Assembly: GCA_913051825.1 (NCBI GenBank)
Contig: CAJXCR010000005.1
Span: 1 to 52,727, forward strand
Origin: an uncultured Halieaceae bacterium
GTDB taxonomy: Bacteria; Pseudomonadota; Gammaproteobacteria; Pseudomonadales; Halieaceae
Reading direction: 5' to 3'
DNA: 52,727 bases
The first letter of the stretch is position 1. Every line of letters starts with the position of its first letter. Shown in pieces: positions 26,186 to 33,640 of this stretch. Below the pieces are notes generated by a model, which did not search any database, was not told the DNA's origin, and was given only the letters and a program-made list of their open reading frames with translations. A program made the translations under genes and the position numbers.

Positions 26186-26948
26186 GAGTCTTGGAAAAGT
26201 GCTTCGACTGCCCGTTATTGCAGGATTTTTAGCCTTTATTTTACTAATATTTTTGAATTTGCCGGCATCTAGTATTCTTATCTTTCTACCAAAAAATACA
26301 TTCTCTTTGGAGTGGTTTCACGGAACGCTATGGAAAGGAGGTGCAATCAGATCTTCGATATCCACTTCTAAAGGTCCACTTAATCTTGGCCATATAGAGT
26401 GGAAGCTTATACCCTTATCTTGGCTGAAGTTATCGCCAGAGGTGAAGCTTAGAGCAGAATGGGGAGAGCAGTCATTCTCTGGAATTGGAAAGTTGGGTTT
26501 TGGAGATCGTATAGAGTTTTTAGATTTATCAGGTATTGTTGACGCATCTGCACTCAATTCAATTTTTCCGCTGTCGATTGGTGGAATAATCCATTGGGAG
26601 TTAGATCACCTTTCTTTTAGCTCTAAAAGTTCAGTTTTAAATACTTCAGGAAGATTGGATTGGCGAGCGGCAAAAACTTTTGTAGAAGGAAAGAGTTTTT
26701 CACTTGGTTCTTATTCAGCGGATCTCTCCACATTGGAATTTAATATTACACGCGCCGAAATTAGAACGATTCAAGGACCAGTTTTAGTCAATGGACTCGT
26801 ATCAATAGATAAGGGGAACTATTCGGTAGATTTGTCATTAGATGGTCTCCAGAAAGTCGATACGAATTCTGTAGCCTTTCGTTTTTTGCAGTTATTGCCT
26901 TTAGTGGACGGAATTCATCAAGTTAAATTAGAAGGTAATTTCCCCTAA
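26172..26948 (+). CDS. gspN: Type II secretion protein GspN
   Basis: A protein of about 258 residues with an N-terminal transmembrane helix (about 17-36) and a beta-rich periplasmic domain with the GspN pattern F-x-G-T-L-W-x-G (about residues 49-56) and I-E-W-K-L. TTG at 26172, GTG at 26175 and GTG at 26178 are all possible starts. It is the last gene of the operon. gspO (prepilin peptidase) is not in the window, so the peptidase must be encoded elsewhere. Confidence 0.88.
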   Translation: MVVDKSLGKVLRLPVIAGFLAFILLIFLNLPASSILIFLPKNTFSLEWFHGTLWKGGAIRSSISTSKGPLNLGHIEWKLIPLSWLKLSPEVKLRAEWGEQSFSGIGKLGFGDRIEFLDLSGIVDASALNSIFPLSIGGIIHWELDHLSFSSKSSVLNTSGRLDWRAAKTFVEGKSFSLGSYSADLSTLEFNITRAEIRTIQGPVLVNGLVSIDKGNYSVDLSLDGLQKVDTNSVAFRFLQLLPLVDGIHQVKLEGNFP

Positions 26949-27017
26949 ACCAAACACCTTGTTATATTGTATCCACAGCCCAATCAAGCTTAATGGATTT
27001 TAGAGGTCTTTGATCAC

Positions 27018-27188
27018 ATGTCAGACTTTAGAAAATACGAATGTGTTATCTGTGGTTTTATATACGATGAGGAGGAAGGTCTTCCGGATGACGGGATAGC
27101 TCCGGGCACGCGCTGGGAGGATATTCCGGAGGAATGGGAATGTCCAGATTGCGGTATTTCGAAGGCGGATTTTGATCTAATTGATTAA
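27018..27188 (+). CDS. rubA: Rubredoxin
   Basis: A 56-residue protein with both rubredoxin iron knuckles, C9-V-I-C12-G and C42-P-D-C45-G, and the usual core residues (YECVICGFIYDE, GTRWEDIPEEWECP). One iron bound by four Cys carries single electrons in the cytoplasm, for example to alkane hydroxylases or peroxide/superoxide reductases; no partner is adjacent. GAGG lies 11 nt upstream of the ATG. It is 69 bp after gspN and 85 bp before the transporter, and looks like an independent housekeeping gene. Confidence 0.97.
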   Translation: MSDFRKYECVICGFIYDEEEGLPDDGIAPGTRWEDIPEEWECPDCGISKADFDLID

Positions 27189-27273
27189 TGATCAAAGCCC
27201 AAGTTTCATATGATGCTCATTTCCATAAAAATAAAAAAATTGGTTGTTGATAGTTCTAAAACCGGAGATATGT

Positions 27274-28629
27274 ATGGCCGCGGCTAAGTTAGAAAAAGAA
27301 GTTTGGTCATCGCGATTCGCATTTTTAATGGCCTCAGTTGGATTTGCGGTAGGGTTGGGCAATATTTGGCGATTCCCTTATGTGGCTGGTGAAAATGGCG
27401 GCGGCGCTTTTGTAGTAGTTTATTTAATATGCGTGCTTGTGATCGGTGTGCCTGTGTTAATGGCAGAGCTGCTTATTGGCAGGAGGGGTCAGAGTAGTCC
27501 GCCGATTGCTGTAGCTAATATAGCAATGGAAAATGGAAAGTCCGAGAGATGGAAGTGTGTAGGTGGCTTAGGCTTGTTAGCCGCCTACACGATTGAGATT
27601 ATTTATTCAGTGATCGTTGGTTGGGTGCTCTGGTATCTGTTTAAGGCCGTAACTACGGGATTTGATGGAGTAGATGCGACGATTGCAAATGCCAATTTTG
27701 AAGGGATGCTTAGAGATAGTTCGATCATGGTTACCGCTACCTTCATCGGTCTTGCCATTACCGGGTCGGTAATCTATGCGGGAGTTCAATCTGGTATAGA
27801 GAAAGCGGTTAGATTTATGATGCCATTGCTTTTTTTATTGCTTGTTGGCTTGGCCACCTATAACTACTTTGCTACTTCTTTTTACGAGGCAATGTCTTGG
27901 CTATTCACTCCAGATTTTTCTAAGATTGATGGAAGTACACTACTTGCTGCGATAGGGCAGGCTTTCTTTTCTATTGGTGTTGCTATGGGCGGCATGATGG
28001 CTTATGGCGCCTATCTTCCGCGCTCCGTTTCTATAGGTCGATCGGCATTTATTATCGTTGCTGCCGACACTGTGGTGGCTATCTTAGCAGGTCTTGTGAT
28101 CTTTCCAGCGGTTTTCAAGTACGGTTTAGATCCGGCGGCCGGTGCAGGTTTGATTTTTAAGACTTTACCGGTCGCGTTTGCACAAATGCCTAATGGACAC
28201 TTATTCTCAACTTTGTTCTTCCTAATGCTGGCCGTCGCTGGTATCACCTCCATGGTCGGCTTGATTGAGAGTGTCACGGCATGGGTGGAGGAGAAGTTTA
28301 GTATCTCTCGGCAAATGAGTGCAATATTAGTTGTTGGATCACTATCTTTACTGAGTTTAGTGAGCATCTTTTCTTACAATATCTGGGCTGATTGGTCTCT
28401 CGCAGGTAAAAACTTTAATGATCTGATGGATTTTTTCTCCAACCAGATTTTGCTTCCTCTCGGTGGTTTGTTGATTGCCGTTTTCGCGGGTTGGGTAATG
28501 AATAGAGAAGGAAGTCGTCTTGAGTTAAGTGCGCTTGGTGAAGGAGTTTATTCACTCTGGTATTTCTTAATTCGCTTTATTGTGCCCCCCGTAGTTGCCG
28601 TCATTCTCATTACCGGTCTGCTCGGTTAA
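27274..28629 (+). CDS. Neurotransmitter:sodium symporter (NSS/SNF) family transporter
   Basis: A 451-residue membrane protein with about 11-12 helices. It has the LeuT-type signature in helix 1, GFAVGLGNIWRFPYVAGENG (about residues 23-42), with unwound-helix glycines for Na+ and amine/amino acid binding, then GGAFVVVYL. It imports an amino acid or related solute with Na+. The ATG at 27274 has GGAG 6 nt upstream and was preferred to an upstream start at 27244. The substrate is not evident. The cupin gene follows 21 nt later and may be co-transcribed. Confidence 0.93.
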   Translation: MAAAKLEKEVWSSRFAFLMASVGFAVGLGNIWRFPYVAGENGGGAFVVVYLICVLVIGVPVLMAELLIGRRGQSSPPIAVANIAMENGKSERWKCVGGLGLLAAYTIEIIYSVIVGWVLWYLFKAVTTGFDGVDATIANANFEGMLRDSSIMVTATFIGLAITGSVIYAGVQSGIEKAVRFMMPLLFLLLVGLATYNYFATSFYEAMSWLFTPDFSKIDGSTLLAAIGQAFFSIGVAMGGMMAYGAYLPRSVSIGRSAFIIVAADTVVAILAGLVIFPAVFKYGLDPAAGAGLIFKTLPVAFAQMPNGHLFSTLFFLMLAVAGITSMVGLIESVTAWVEEKFSISRQMSAILVVGSLSLLSLVSIFSYNIWADWSLAGKNFNDLMDFFSNQILLPLGGLLIAVFAGWVMNREGSRLELSALGEGVYSLWYFLIRFIVPPVVAVILITGLLG

Positions 28630-28650
28630 TCTTTAGCTTTATGCCATGCG

Positions 28651-29112
28651 GTGGATCGATATCGCTATGTTAGCTTGGAGGAGGTGAATCTTTTGGACAA
28701 TACCGGTAGATTTGAATCATCCGCGGGTGATGTTTTAGTTGATACGGAACGCGTTGAATGGATCGATGTGGGCGGAGGGAGTAAGTTTAAAGTACTCAGA
28801 ACTTGTGAGAGTACAGGGAAATGGGCTCTTTACGTGAATATGCAACCGGGGGCATCCTTTCAAGCTCACAGACACGAGGGTTACGGCGAATTCTTCATCA
28901 CAAAAGGAGAATTGATTTATGATGTTGGTAAGGCCCCTAAAGGCACTTACGGCTATGAACCGATCTTTGCAGAACATTTTGAAGCGCGTTGTGAAGTAGA
29001 AACAGAAATGCTGTTTTTGGGGCAGGGAGCTGTAAGTTATTTTAAGGAAGATGGTTCTCTAGATTACATCATGAATGCGATGGAATTTAAAAAACTTGCC
29101 CAGGGTGAGTAG
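28651..29112 (+). CDS. Cupin-domain protein (dihydroxyacetophenone dioxygenase/ChrR-like)
   Basis: A 153-residue single-domain cupin. Metal ligands are visible in F-Q-A-H-R-H-E-G-Y-G-E (about residues 71-81; two His and a Glu), and a later His (EHF) lies in the second motif. The overall pattern, with WIDVGGGSKFKVLR and a C-terminal YFKEDGSLDYIMN, resembles the 2,4'-dihydroxyacetophenone dioxygenase/ChrR cupin group. Activity is unproven. The GTG at 28651 was used; a TTG at 28693 with GGAGG upstream is a shorter alternative. Confidence 0.8.
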   Translation: MDRYRYVSLEEVNLLDNTGRFESSAGDVLVDTERVEWIDVGGGSKFKVLRTCESTGKWALYVNMQPGASFQAHRHEGYGEFFITKGELIYDVGKAPKGTYGYEPIFAEHFEARCEVETEMLFLGQGAVSYFKEDGSLDYIMNAMEFKKLAQGE

Positions 29113-29122
29113 TTAGATGCGA

Positions 29123-30178
29123 TCACTGTGATTCGGTAAGCTCAACTTTAAATCTCTTGGTTTTCCCGGCACGATCGGTGACAACCTCGACAGTATCCCC
29201 AACCTTATGCTCCTCCATGATTGTCATGTAGTCATCGTTGTTAGAGATGGGTGCTCCGTCGATACTCTTTATAACATCACCTAACGCAATCTTTCCCTGT
29301 CTCGTTTGATACGCGCCCATCATGCCGGCCCTAGCTGCTGGTAAACCCTGAAATACTCGAACTACTGGCATCCCGTTGATTCGATAGCGTTTTATCCATC
29401 GATCGCTAGCTAGCTCTATGCCCATAATAGGACGTAATATGCGGCCGTAATTAATCAACTGCGGTACTACTTGGGAGACAGTATTCACTGGGATAGCAAA
29501 ACCAATTCCAGCACTTGCTCCGCTTGGACTAAAAATGGCTGTGTTGACGCCAACCAATTGTCCGAGTGAATTTAACAGAGGACCGCCAGAATTCCCTGGG
29601 TTGATAGCCGCATCAGTTTGAACTACGCCTCTAATTTTTCGATTGCTTGGTGATTTTATTTCTTGACCTAATGCACTGACCACTCCTGTGGTTAGGGTGG
29701 TATCCAATCCAAATGGATTTCCAATAGCAAGTACTTTGCGTCCTACAGATAGCTCTGAAGAATCACCCATGGGAAGGGTTGGCAAATTTTTTGGAGGGTC
29801 GATTAAACGCAATACAGCTAGATCTTTTTCGGGTGCCACGCCAATCACCTCGGCTCGATAATCGCTTTTATCTTGCAAGGTTACGGTAAGTTTATTGGCG
29901 CCAGCAATAACATGAAAGTTGGTCACGACCAGCCCATTTTTGTTCCAAATAAATCCGGATCCAGCTCCCCGCGGAATTTCTTGTATATTTGGAGAGAACA
30001 AACTTCTGCGAAGCGCAGTATTTGTGACGAACACTACAGCAGGACTCGATTTTTGAAAAATTTCTACAGAGTTAGCTTCATCATCAGTGGCAAAGCTCAG
30101 ATAATCAGTCTCTCCAATCGAATTTAATGGAATATTGACGAAAGTTAATAGTGCGAGCATTCGAAGTTTATTTAACAT
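29123..30178 (-). CDS. Periplasmic HtrA/Deg-type serine protease
   Basis: A 351-residue S1C protease with a signal peptide (about residues 1-22). The catalytic triad is visible: His89 (NFHVIAG), Asp119 (EKDLAVLRL) and Ser197 (GNSGGP). One PDZ domain follows (about 255-345). One PDZ and the size fit DegS/MucD-like or marine DegQ-like forms; there is no membrane anchor after the signal, so it is probably soluble. GGAGAA lies just upstream of the ATG. It is divergent from the SDR gene across a 261-bp gap with no other feature seen, and convergent with the cupin gene (10-bp gap). Confidence 0.93.
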   Translation of the reverse strand: MLNKLRMLALLTFVNIPLNSIGETDYLSFATDDEANSVEIFQKSSPAVVFVTNTALRRSLFSPNIQEIPRGAGSGFIWNKNGLVVTNFHVIAGANKLTVTLQDKSDYRAEVIGVAPEKDLAVLRLIDPPKNLPTLPMGDSSELSVGRKVLAIGNPFGLDTTLTTGVVSALGQEIKSPSNRKIRGVVQTDAAINPGNSGGPLLNSLGQLVGVNTAIFSPSGASAGIGFAIPVNTVSQVVPQLINYGRILRPIMGIELASDRWIKRYRINGMPVVRVFQGLPAARAGMMGAYQTRQGKIALGDVIKSIDGAPISNNDDYMTIMEEHKVGDTVEVVTDRAGKTKRFKVELTESQ

Positions 30179-30439
30179 TTTTCTATTCTCCGTGGCCCTA
30201 AATTATCATAAGGTTTAGGCAGCACTTGCGTGTCTTAACTAGGACTGATTTCTCTTCGCTGGTGTTTGGGTTTTCTAGGTTCAGATTAACTCGAATGCTG
30301 GCTATTGGCGAGCCTTTCAGGTATTAAAAAATCATAAAAAGTTCGTTTTTTCCGGATAATTATTTGTGGTCTATAAAGACCTCTGATTTACTTGCGTCTC
30401 AAACATTTAAAACTTAACGATAGATTGGAGATAAATAAA

Positions 30440-31210
30440 ATGGATCGCGTAGCAGGAAAGATAGCACTTATAACTGGCGCCGCTACTGGTATGGGTAGGG
30501 CAGATAGTCGTTTATTTGTGCAGGAAGGTGGAATTGTGATTGTCGCAGATCGCGATGAAGAGCGCGGAGCTGAGGTCGCGCGTGAAATTGGGGAGTCGGC
30601 AAGCTTCATGCGACTGGATGTTTCGGATGAACAGAACTGGATAGAAGTGATTTCGAAAATTCGTTCTTCGCATGGACGCCTCGATGTGCTTGTTAATAAT
30701 GCTGGACTGATAAGTCTAGGAAATGTAGTTGATACCGAGCTTAGCGAGTGGAGACGAATCAATTCGGTTAATTCGGAGGGCGTTTTTCTAGGATGTAAAC
30801 ATGCAATACCTCTGATGGCAGAAGCGGGCGGAGGATCCATTATAAATATGTCCTCCGTTTCTGCGATGCAGGGCATGTCATTTATAGCTGCTTACAGTGC
30901 AAGTAAAGGTGCTGTTAGAGCACTGACAAAGAGTGTCGCTCTTTATTGTAAAGAACAGAAGAATGGAGTGCGGTGCAACTCTGTGCATCCTGATGGTGTG
31001 AGAACTCAGATGACCGCAAAGGTGATATCCGGCAAAGAACAGTCCAATGATGATGAAATTAAAGAAGCCACTAAGGACTTTGATATGTGCGATCCTAGCG
31101 ATATCGCTAATTTAGTGATTTTTTTAGCTTCTGATGAATCAACATTTATCAATGGTGCGGAAATATCTATAGATAATGCAGCGACGGTTACACCCCCCGT
31201 CGGAATGTAG
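30440..31210 (+). CDS. Short-chain dehydrogenase/reductase
   Basis: A 256-residue classical SDR with TGAATGMG at the NAD(P)-binding loop (about residues 12-19), D after the second strand (VADRD), NNAG (about 85-88), catalytic Ser and YSASK (about 137-155) and a substrate-loop HPDGVRTQM. It oxidises or reduces an alcohol/ketone, possibly steroid-like or aromatic; the substrate cannot be told. The ATG at 30440 has TTGGAG 9 nt upstream; the longer reading from 30392 was rejected. The next gene is an EthD protein 14 nt on. Confidence 0.93.
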   Translation: MDRVAGKIALITGAATGMGRADSRLFVQEGGIVIVADRDEERGAEVAREIGESASFMRLDVSDEQNWIEVISKIRSSHGRLDVLVNNAGLISLGNVVDTELSEWRRINSVNSEGVFLGCKHAIPLMAEAGGGSIINMSSVSAMQGMSFIAAYSASKGAVRALTKSVALYCKEQKNGVRCNSVHPDGVRTQMTAKVISGKEQSNDDEIKEATKDFDMCDPSDIANLVIFLASDESTFINGAEISIDNAATVTPPVGM

Positions 31211-31224
31211 TGTAAAAAGATTAA

Positions 31225-31920
31225 ATGTTTATGAATAAAGTAATGATCATAACTTGGAGTGATTGCGCAGAAGATGATGTTTACTTGAGTCGGTTACATC
31301 TACTTTCAGAGATAACAAAAGCTCGTAGTTCTATCAGGACTGCGCGATTGGCATTTTCTGATAGTGGAGTAAATGATGCTGTATCTCGTCAGATGGGACG
31401 AAAACCACTACCAAATCTAATGGCTTCCATTTGGAGCGAAAACTTAGATGATGCACTAGAGGTATGCGAAGCTTGGAAACAAGCATCAGATAAAAATAGT
31501 CTTTTCGGCGTGTCAGAGAAAGAACCGTTACCTAATAAAAAGTACCCGGCAGAAGTAGGGGGAAGGGTACATGGTTTTTGTCAGGTGGCTCTTCTGCAGA
31601 GACCCGAAAGGTTGATGAAAGAGGAATGGTTATCTATCTGGCAACAAAGTCATACACAGGTAGCGATTGAAACACAATCTACCTTTGGCTATAGACAAAA
31701 TCTTATCGAAGATGTTTATGGAAACAATGATTATTCGTTAGATGCAATTGTTGAAGAGAATTTCCCGCCAGAGGCGATGACATCGGATCATGCTTTCTAT
31801 GATGCGGAAGATGGTATTGAACTGGGAAAGCGGCAAGAGAGAATGATGACTAGTTGTGCTAGATTCATAGACTTTGATCGGATAGATGTAGTACCTATGA
31901 GTGAATATCTTGTTAAGTAG
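31225..31920 (+). CDS. EthD-domain protein
   Basis: The 231-residue protein contains G-x-C-Q-V-A-L-L-Q-R-P-E-R-(x)n-W-x-x-x-W-Q-Q-S-H-T-Q-V-A (about residues 116-148), the EthD ferredoxin-like pattern with its conserved W and H. The N-terminal half has a weaker repeat of the same fold. EthD proteins accompany oxidative or degradative enzymes and are often small accessory or dimeric proteins of unknown chemistry. It pairs with the SDR upstream. The identification is by motif only. Confidence 0.7.
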   Translation: MFMNKVMIITWSDCAEDDVYLSRLHLLSEITKARSSIRTARLAFSDSGVNDAVSRQMGRKPLPNLMASIWSENLDDALEVCEAWKQASDKNSLFGVSEKEPLPNKKYPAEVGGRVHGFCQVALLQRPERLMKEEWLSIWQQSHTQVAIETQSTFGYRQNLIEDVYGNNDYSLDAIVEENFPPEAMTSDHAFYDAEDGIELGKRQERMMTSCARFIDFDRIDVVPMSEYLVK

Positions 31921-31954
31921 GTGTGGTCTTCTGGGGTTGAAATCAGAGGTTAGC

Positions 31955-32665
31955 TTAGCTAAGTAGAATATCTTTGGCTTGGTTTATTTTAGCGGCTAGA
32001 TAATCGTTGCCGCCGCGATCGGGATGAAGTTTCTGCATTAAGTGTCTATGCGCGTTCACGATAGCTTCAGAATCTGGTTCTCCCTCAAGACCCAATATCG
32101 ATAGTGCTTCCGCACGCTGCATTTGGGATGATGATTCAGAATAAGATTGTTGGTTATCAAAGCTTTCATCGGGAAATCGTTGTGTGAGATAACTTTCAAG
32201 AAGCCTTGCGGAATCCGGATCATTTTTAGAACAGTAGGAAAGAAGGCTTTCTAACTGTGATCGTTCCATTTCATCGAGTTCCCAGTGCTCGAATTCTCCT
32301 TCGAGCACTTGACCTGACATTTTTCCGGTTTCATGGTCGAGATTCATGCGAAGAAAACGAGATGCCACTGTCGAGGTTTTGCTAGAACTGGATCCGATGC
32401 TAGAACCACGGTAACTGAGCCATGTGGGAATAAAGCGAATAATTAGTGGCAGAAGTTGTCTAAGAAGCACGAGTGCGCCAGTTAGTGCCGCTCCAATCCA
32501 ATGTAAGCGCCCCGTAACGGTAAGGAATAAAACGAACAGGACCGTCACTGTTAAGCCCAACTGCACAAAAGCTTTTTTGCGTGCCTTAGGTGGAAGTCGG
32601 TTTATTCGTCTTGTGATATAAACGAGGGTAGCGATTATCGCTACGGCTAGTATAAGTCTAGGCAA
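31955..32665 (-). CDS. Membrane-anchored J-domain protein
   Basis: A 236-residue protein with two or three hydrophobic helices in the first about 80 residues, a basic/Ser-rich middle, and a J-domain at the C-terminus (about residues 186-236) carrying the HPD motif (KLHPDRGGND) that stimulates DnaK. A C-terminal J-domain with an N-terminal membrane part is like the TIM14/DjlC-type layout, not DnaJ. Start is TTG at 32665 with AGAGGA just upstream. It is the last gene of a three-gene minus-strand set with a VWA protein and a small protein. Confidence 0.86.
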   Translation of the reverse strand: MPRLILAVAIIATLVYITRRINRLPPKARKKAFVQLGLTVTVLFVLFLTVTGRLHWIGAALTGALVLLRQLLPLIIRFIPTWLSYRGSSIGSSSSKTSTVASRFLRMNLDHETGKMSGQVLEGEFEHWELDEMERSQLESLLSYCSKNDPDSARLLESYLTQRFPDESFDNQQSYSESSSQMQRAEALSILGLEGEPDSEAIVNAHRHLMQKLHPDRGGNDYLAAKINQAKDILLS

Positions 32666-32680
32666 GAGATTCCTCTGTAT

Positions 32681-33367
32681 TTAGTTCTTAAGCTGCTCTA
32701 GGAATATTTTATCACCACTTTGAGCAGACATCTCTAAAGCATTTTTACCACCCACTATATATCTGGATAAGGCGCCCAACAAACTAGCAAGAGTTGACGC
32801 ACTGGATGCATCAAATGTGGTGTGTACCCCTCCACTAAGATTGGCTAGCATTCGAAATGAGTCAGTCGCATTCTTATCAGTTCCTTCCTGGAAAACAAAG
32901 ATAGGCAGCTGCAGAAGGCCGCATTGACCTGCAAGGTTAGAAAGTTGATCCGGATCTTCTTCGCAAGCGTCTCCGATGAATAATAGGGCTTTAACAGCTA
33001 ACTTATTGTGTTCGGTAATAGCATGTTTAAGGAGTCGAAGAATCTGCGTTTGACCACCCTGGCATGCTACTTTCGCTATTTGATATTTTAATTCTGTCTC
33101 GTTAGTTAACCAGTTGCTGACTGTGAATTCACTGAACCCGCGATAGAAGCAAAGTTGGATCGCAATATTTGAGATTTGATGTGCGGCTGTAAATAGTTCT
33201 CCCTGAGTTCTACATGCTGCATTCCATGTGGGTTGCCGACTCGCAGTGGCATCTATTCCAAATAGCAATCTAGACTGCTTTTGGCGATAAGTAGAGATCG
33301 CTTTACCTTGCTTTAGAAAGTTGGTGATCTCTTTTGAAACTTTGGTTTTGGTTGGGGTTTGAGGCAC
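32681..33367 (-). CDS. VWA-like protein with DxTxS MIDAS motif
   Basis: A 228-residue soluble protein. The N-terminal half contains FGIDATASRQPTW (about residues 30-42), a DxTxS form of the metal ion-dependent adhesion site; a later LFIGDACEED (about 122-131) fits the third metal-coordinating segment. Proteins of this type bind partners through a divalent metal. No signal peptide is present. GTG at 33367 has AAGG 8 nt upstream. It is 15 nt upstream of the J-domain gene, which suggests one complex or pathway. The function is unknown. Confidence 0.72.
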   Translation of the reverse strand: MPQTPTKTKVSKEITNFLKQGKAISTYRQKQSRLLFGIDATASRQPTWNAACRTQGELFTAAHQISNIAIQLCFYRGFSEFTVSNWLTNETELKYQIAKVACQGGQTQILRLLKHAITEHNKLAVKALLFIGDACEEDPDQLSNLAGQCGLLQLPIFVFQEGTDKNATDSFRMLANLSGGVHTTFDASSASTLASLLGALSRYIVGGKNALEMSAQSGDKIFLEQLKN

Positions 33368-33390
33368 GTCTGAAGCCTTAGAAACCTAAC

Positions 33391-33576
33391 CTAGTCGCTA
33401 TTTTTATCGTTGGTGAGGAGGAATTTCTCCAGGCCACTTCGTCTGTTGGCCAACTCAGCTATCGCTGCTTCAAGTTCCTGTTCTTTCAAGCTATGTTTTT
33501 CTGAGTCGCTAATGAGTGCTCGAAGTTTTCTGCTGGAAAAAGTGCTCGGTATAAAAATTTCTGTTGATTTTGTCAT
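33391..33576 (-). CDS. Small hypothetical protein of the VWA/J-domain set
   Basis: A 61-residue charged protein with a helical C-terminal part that looks amphipathic or coiled (KEQELEAAIAELANRRSGLEKFL). No recognised family and no clear ribosome binding site before the ATG at 33576. It ends 23 nt before the VWA gene on the same strand, and the frame is compatible with a leading gene of that operon. It might instead be non-coding. Confidence 0.45.
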   Translation of the reverse strand: MTKSTEIFIPSTFSSRKLRALISDSEKHSLKEQELEAAIAELANRRSGLEKFLLTNDKNSD

Positions 33577-33640
33577 TTTTTAATTACTACAAGATTAGTT
33601 TTCTGCCTGCTTAGGTGGAGGATCGTAACATTGGCTAAGG

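Noticed and set aside
31921-31954. TTAGCTTAGCTAAG repeats as a regulatory site
   Set aside because: It lies between two convergent genes and resembles chance repetition of AGCT; no promoter is needed there.
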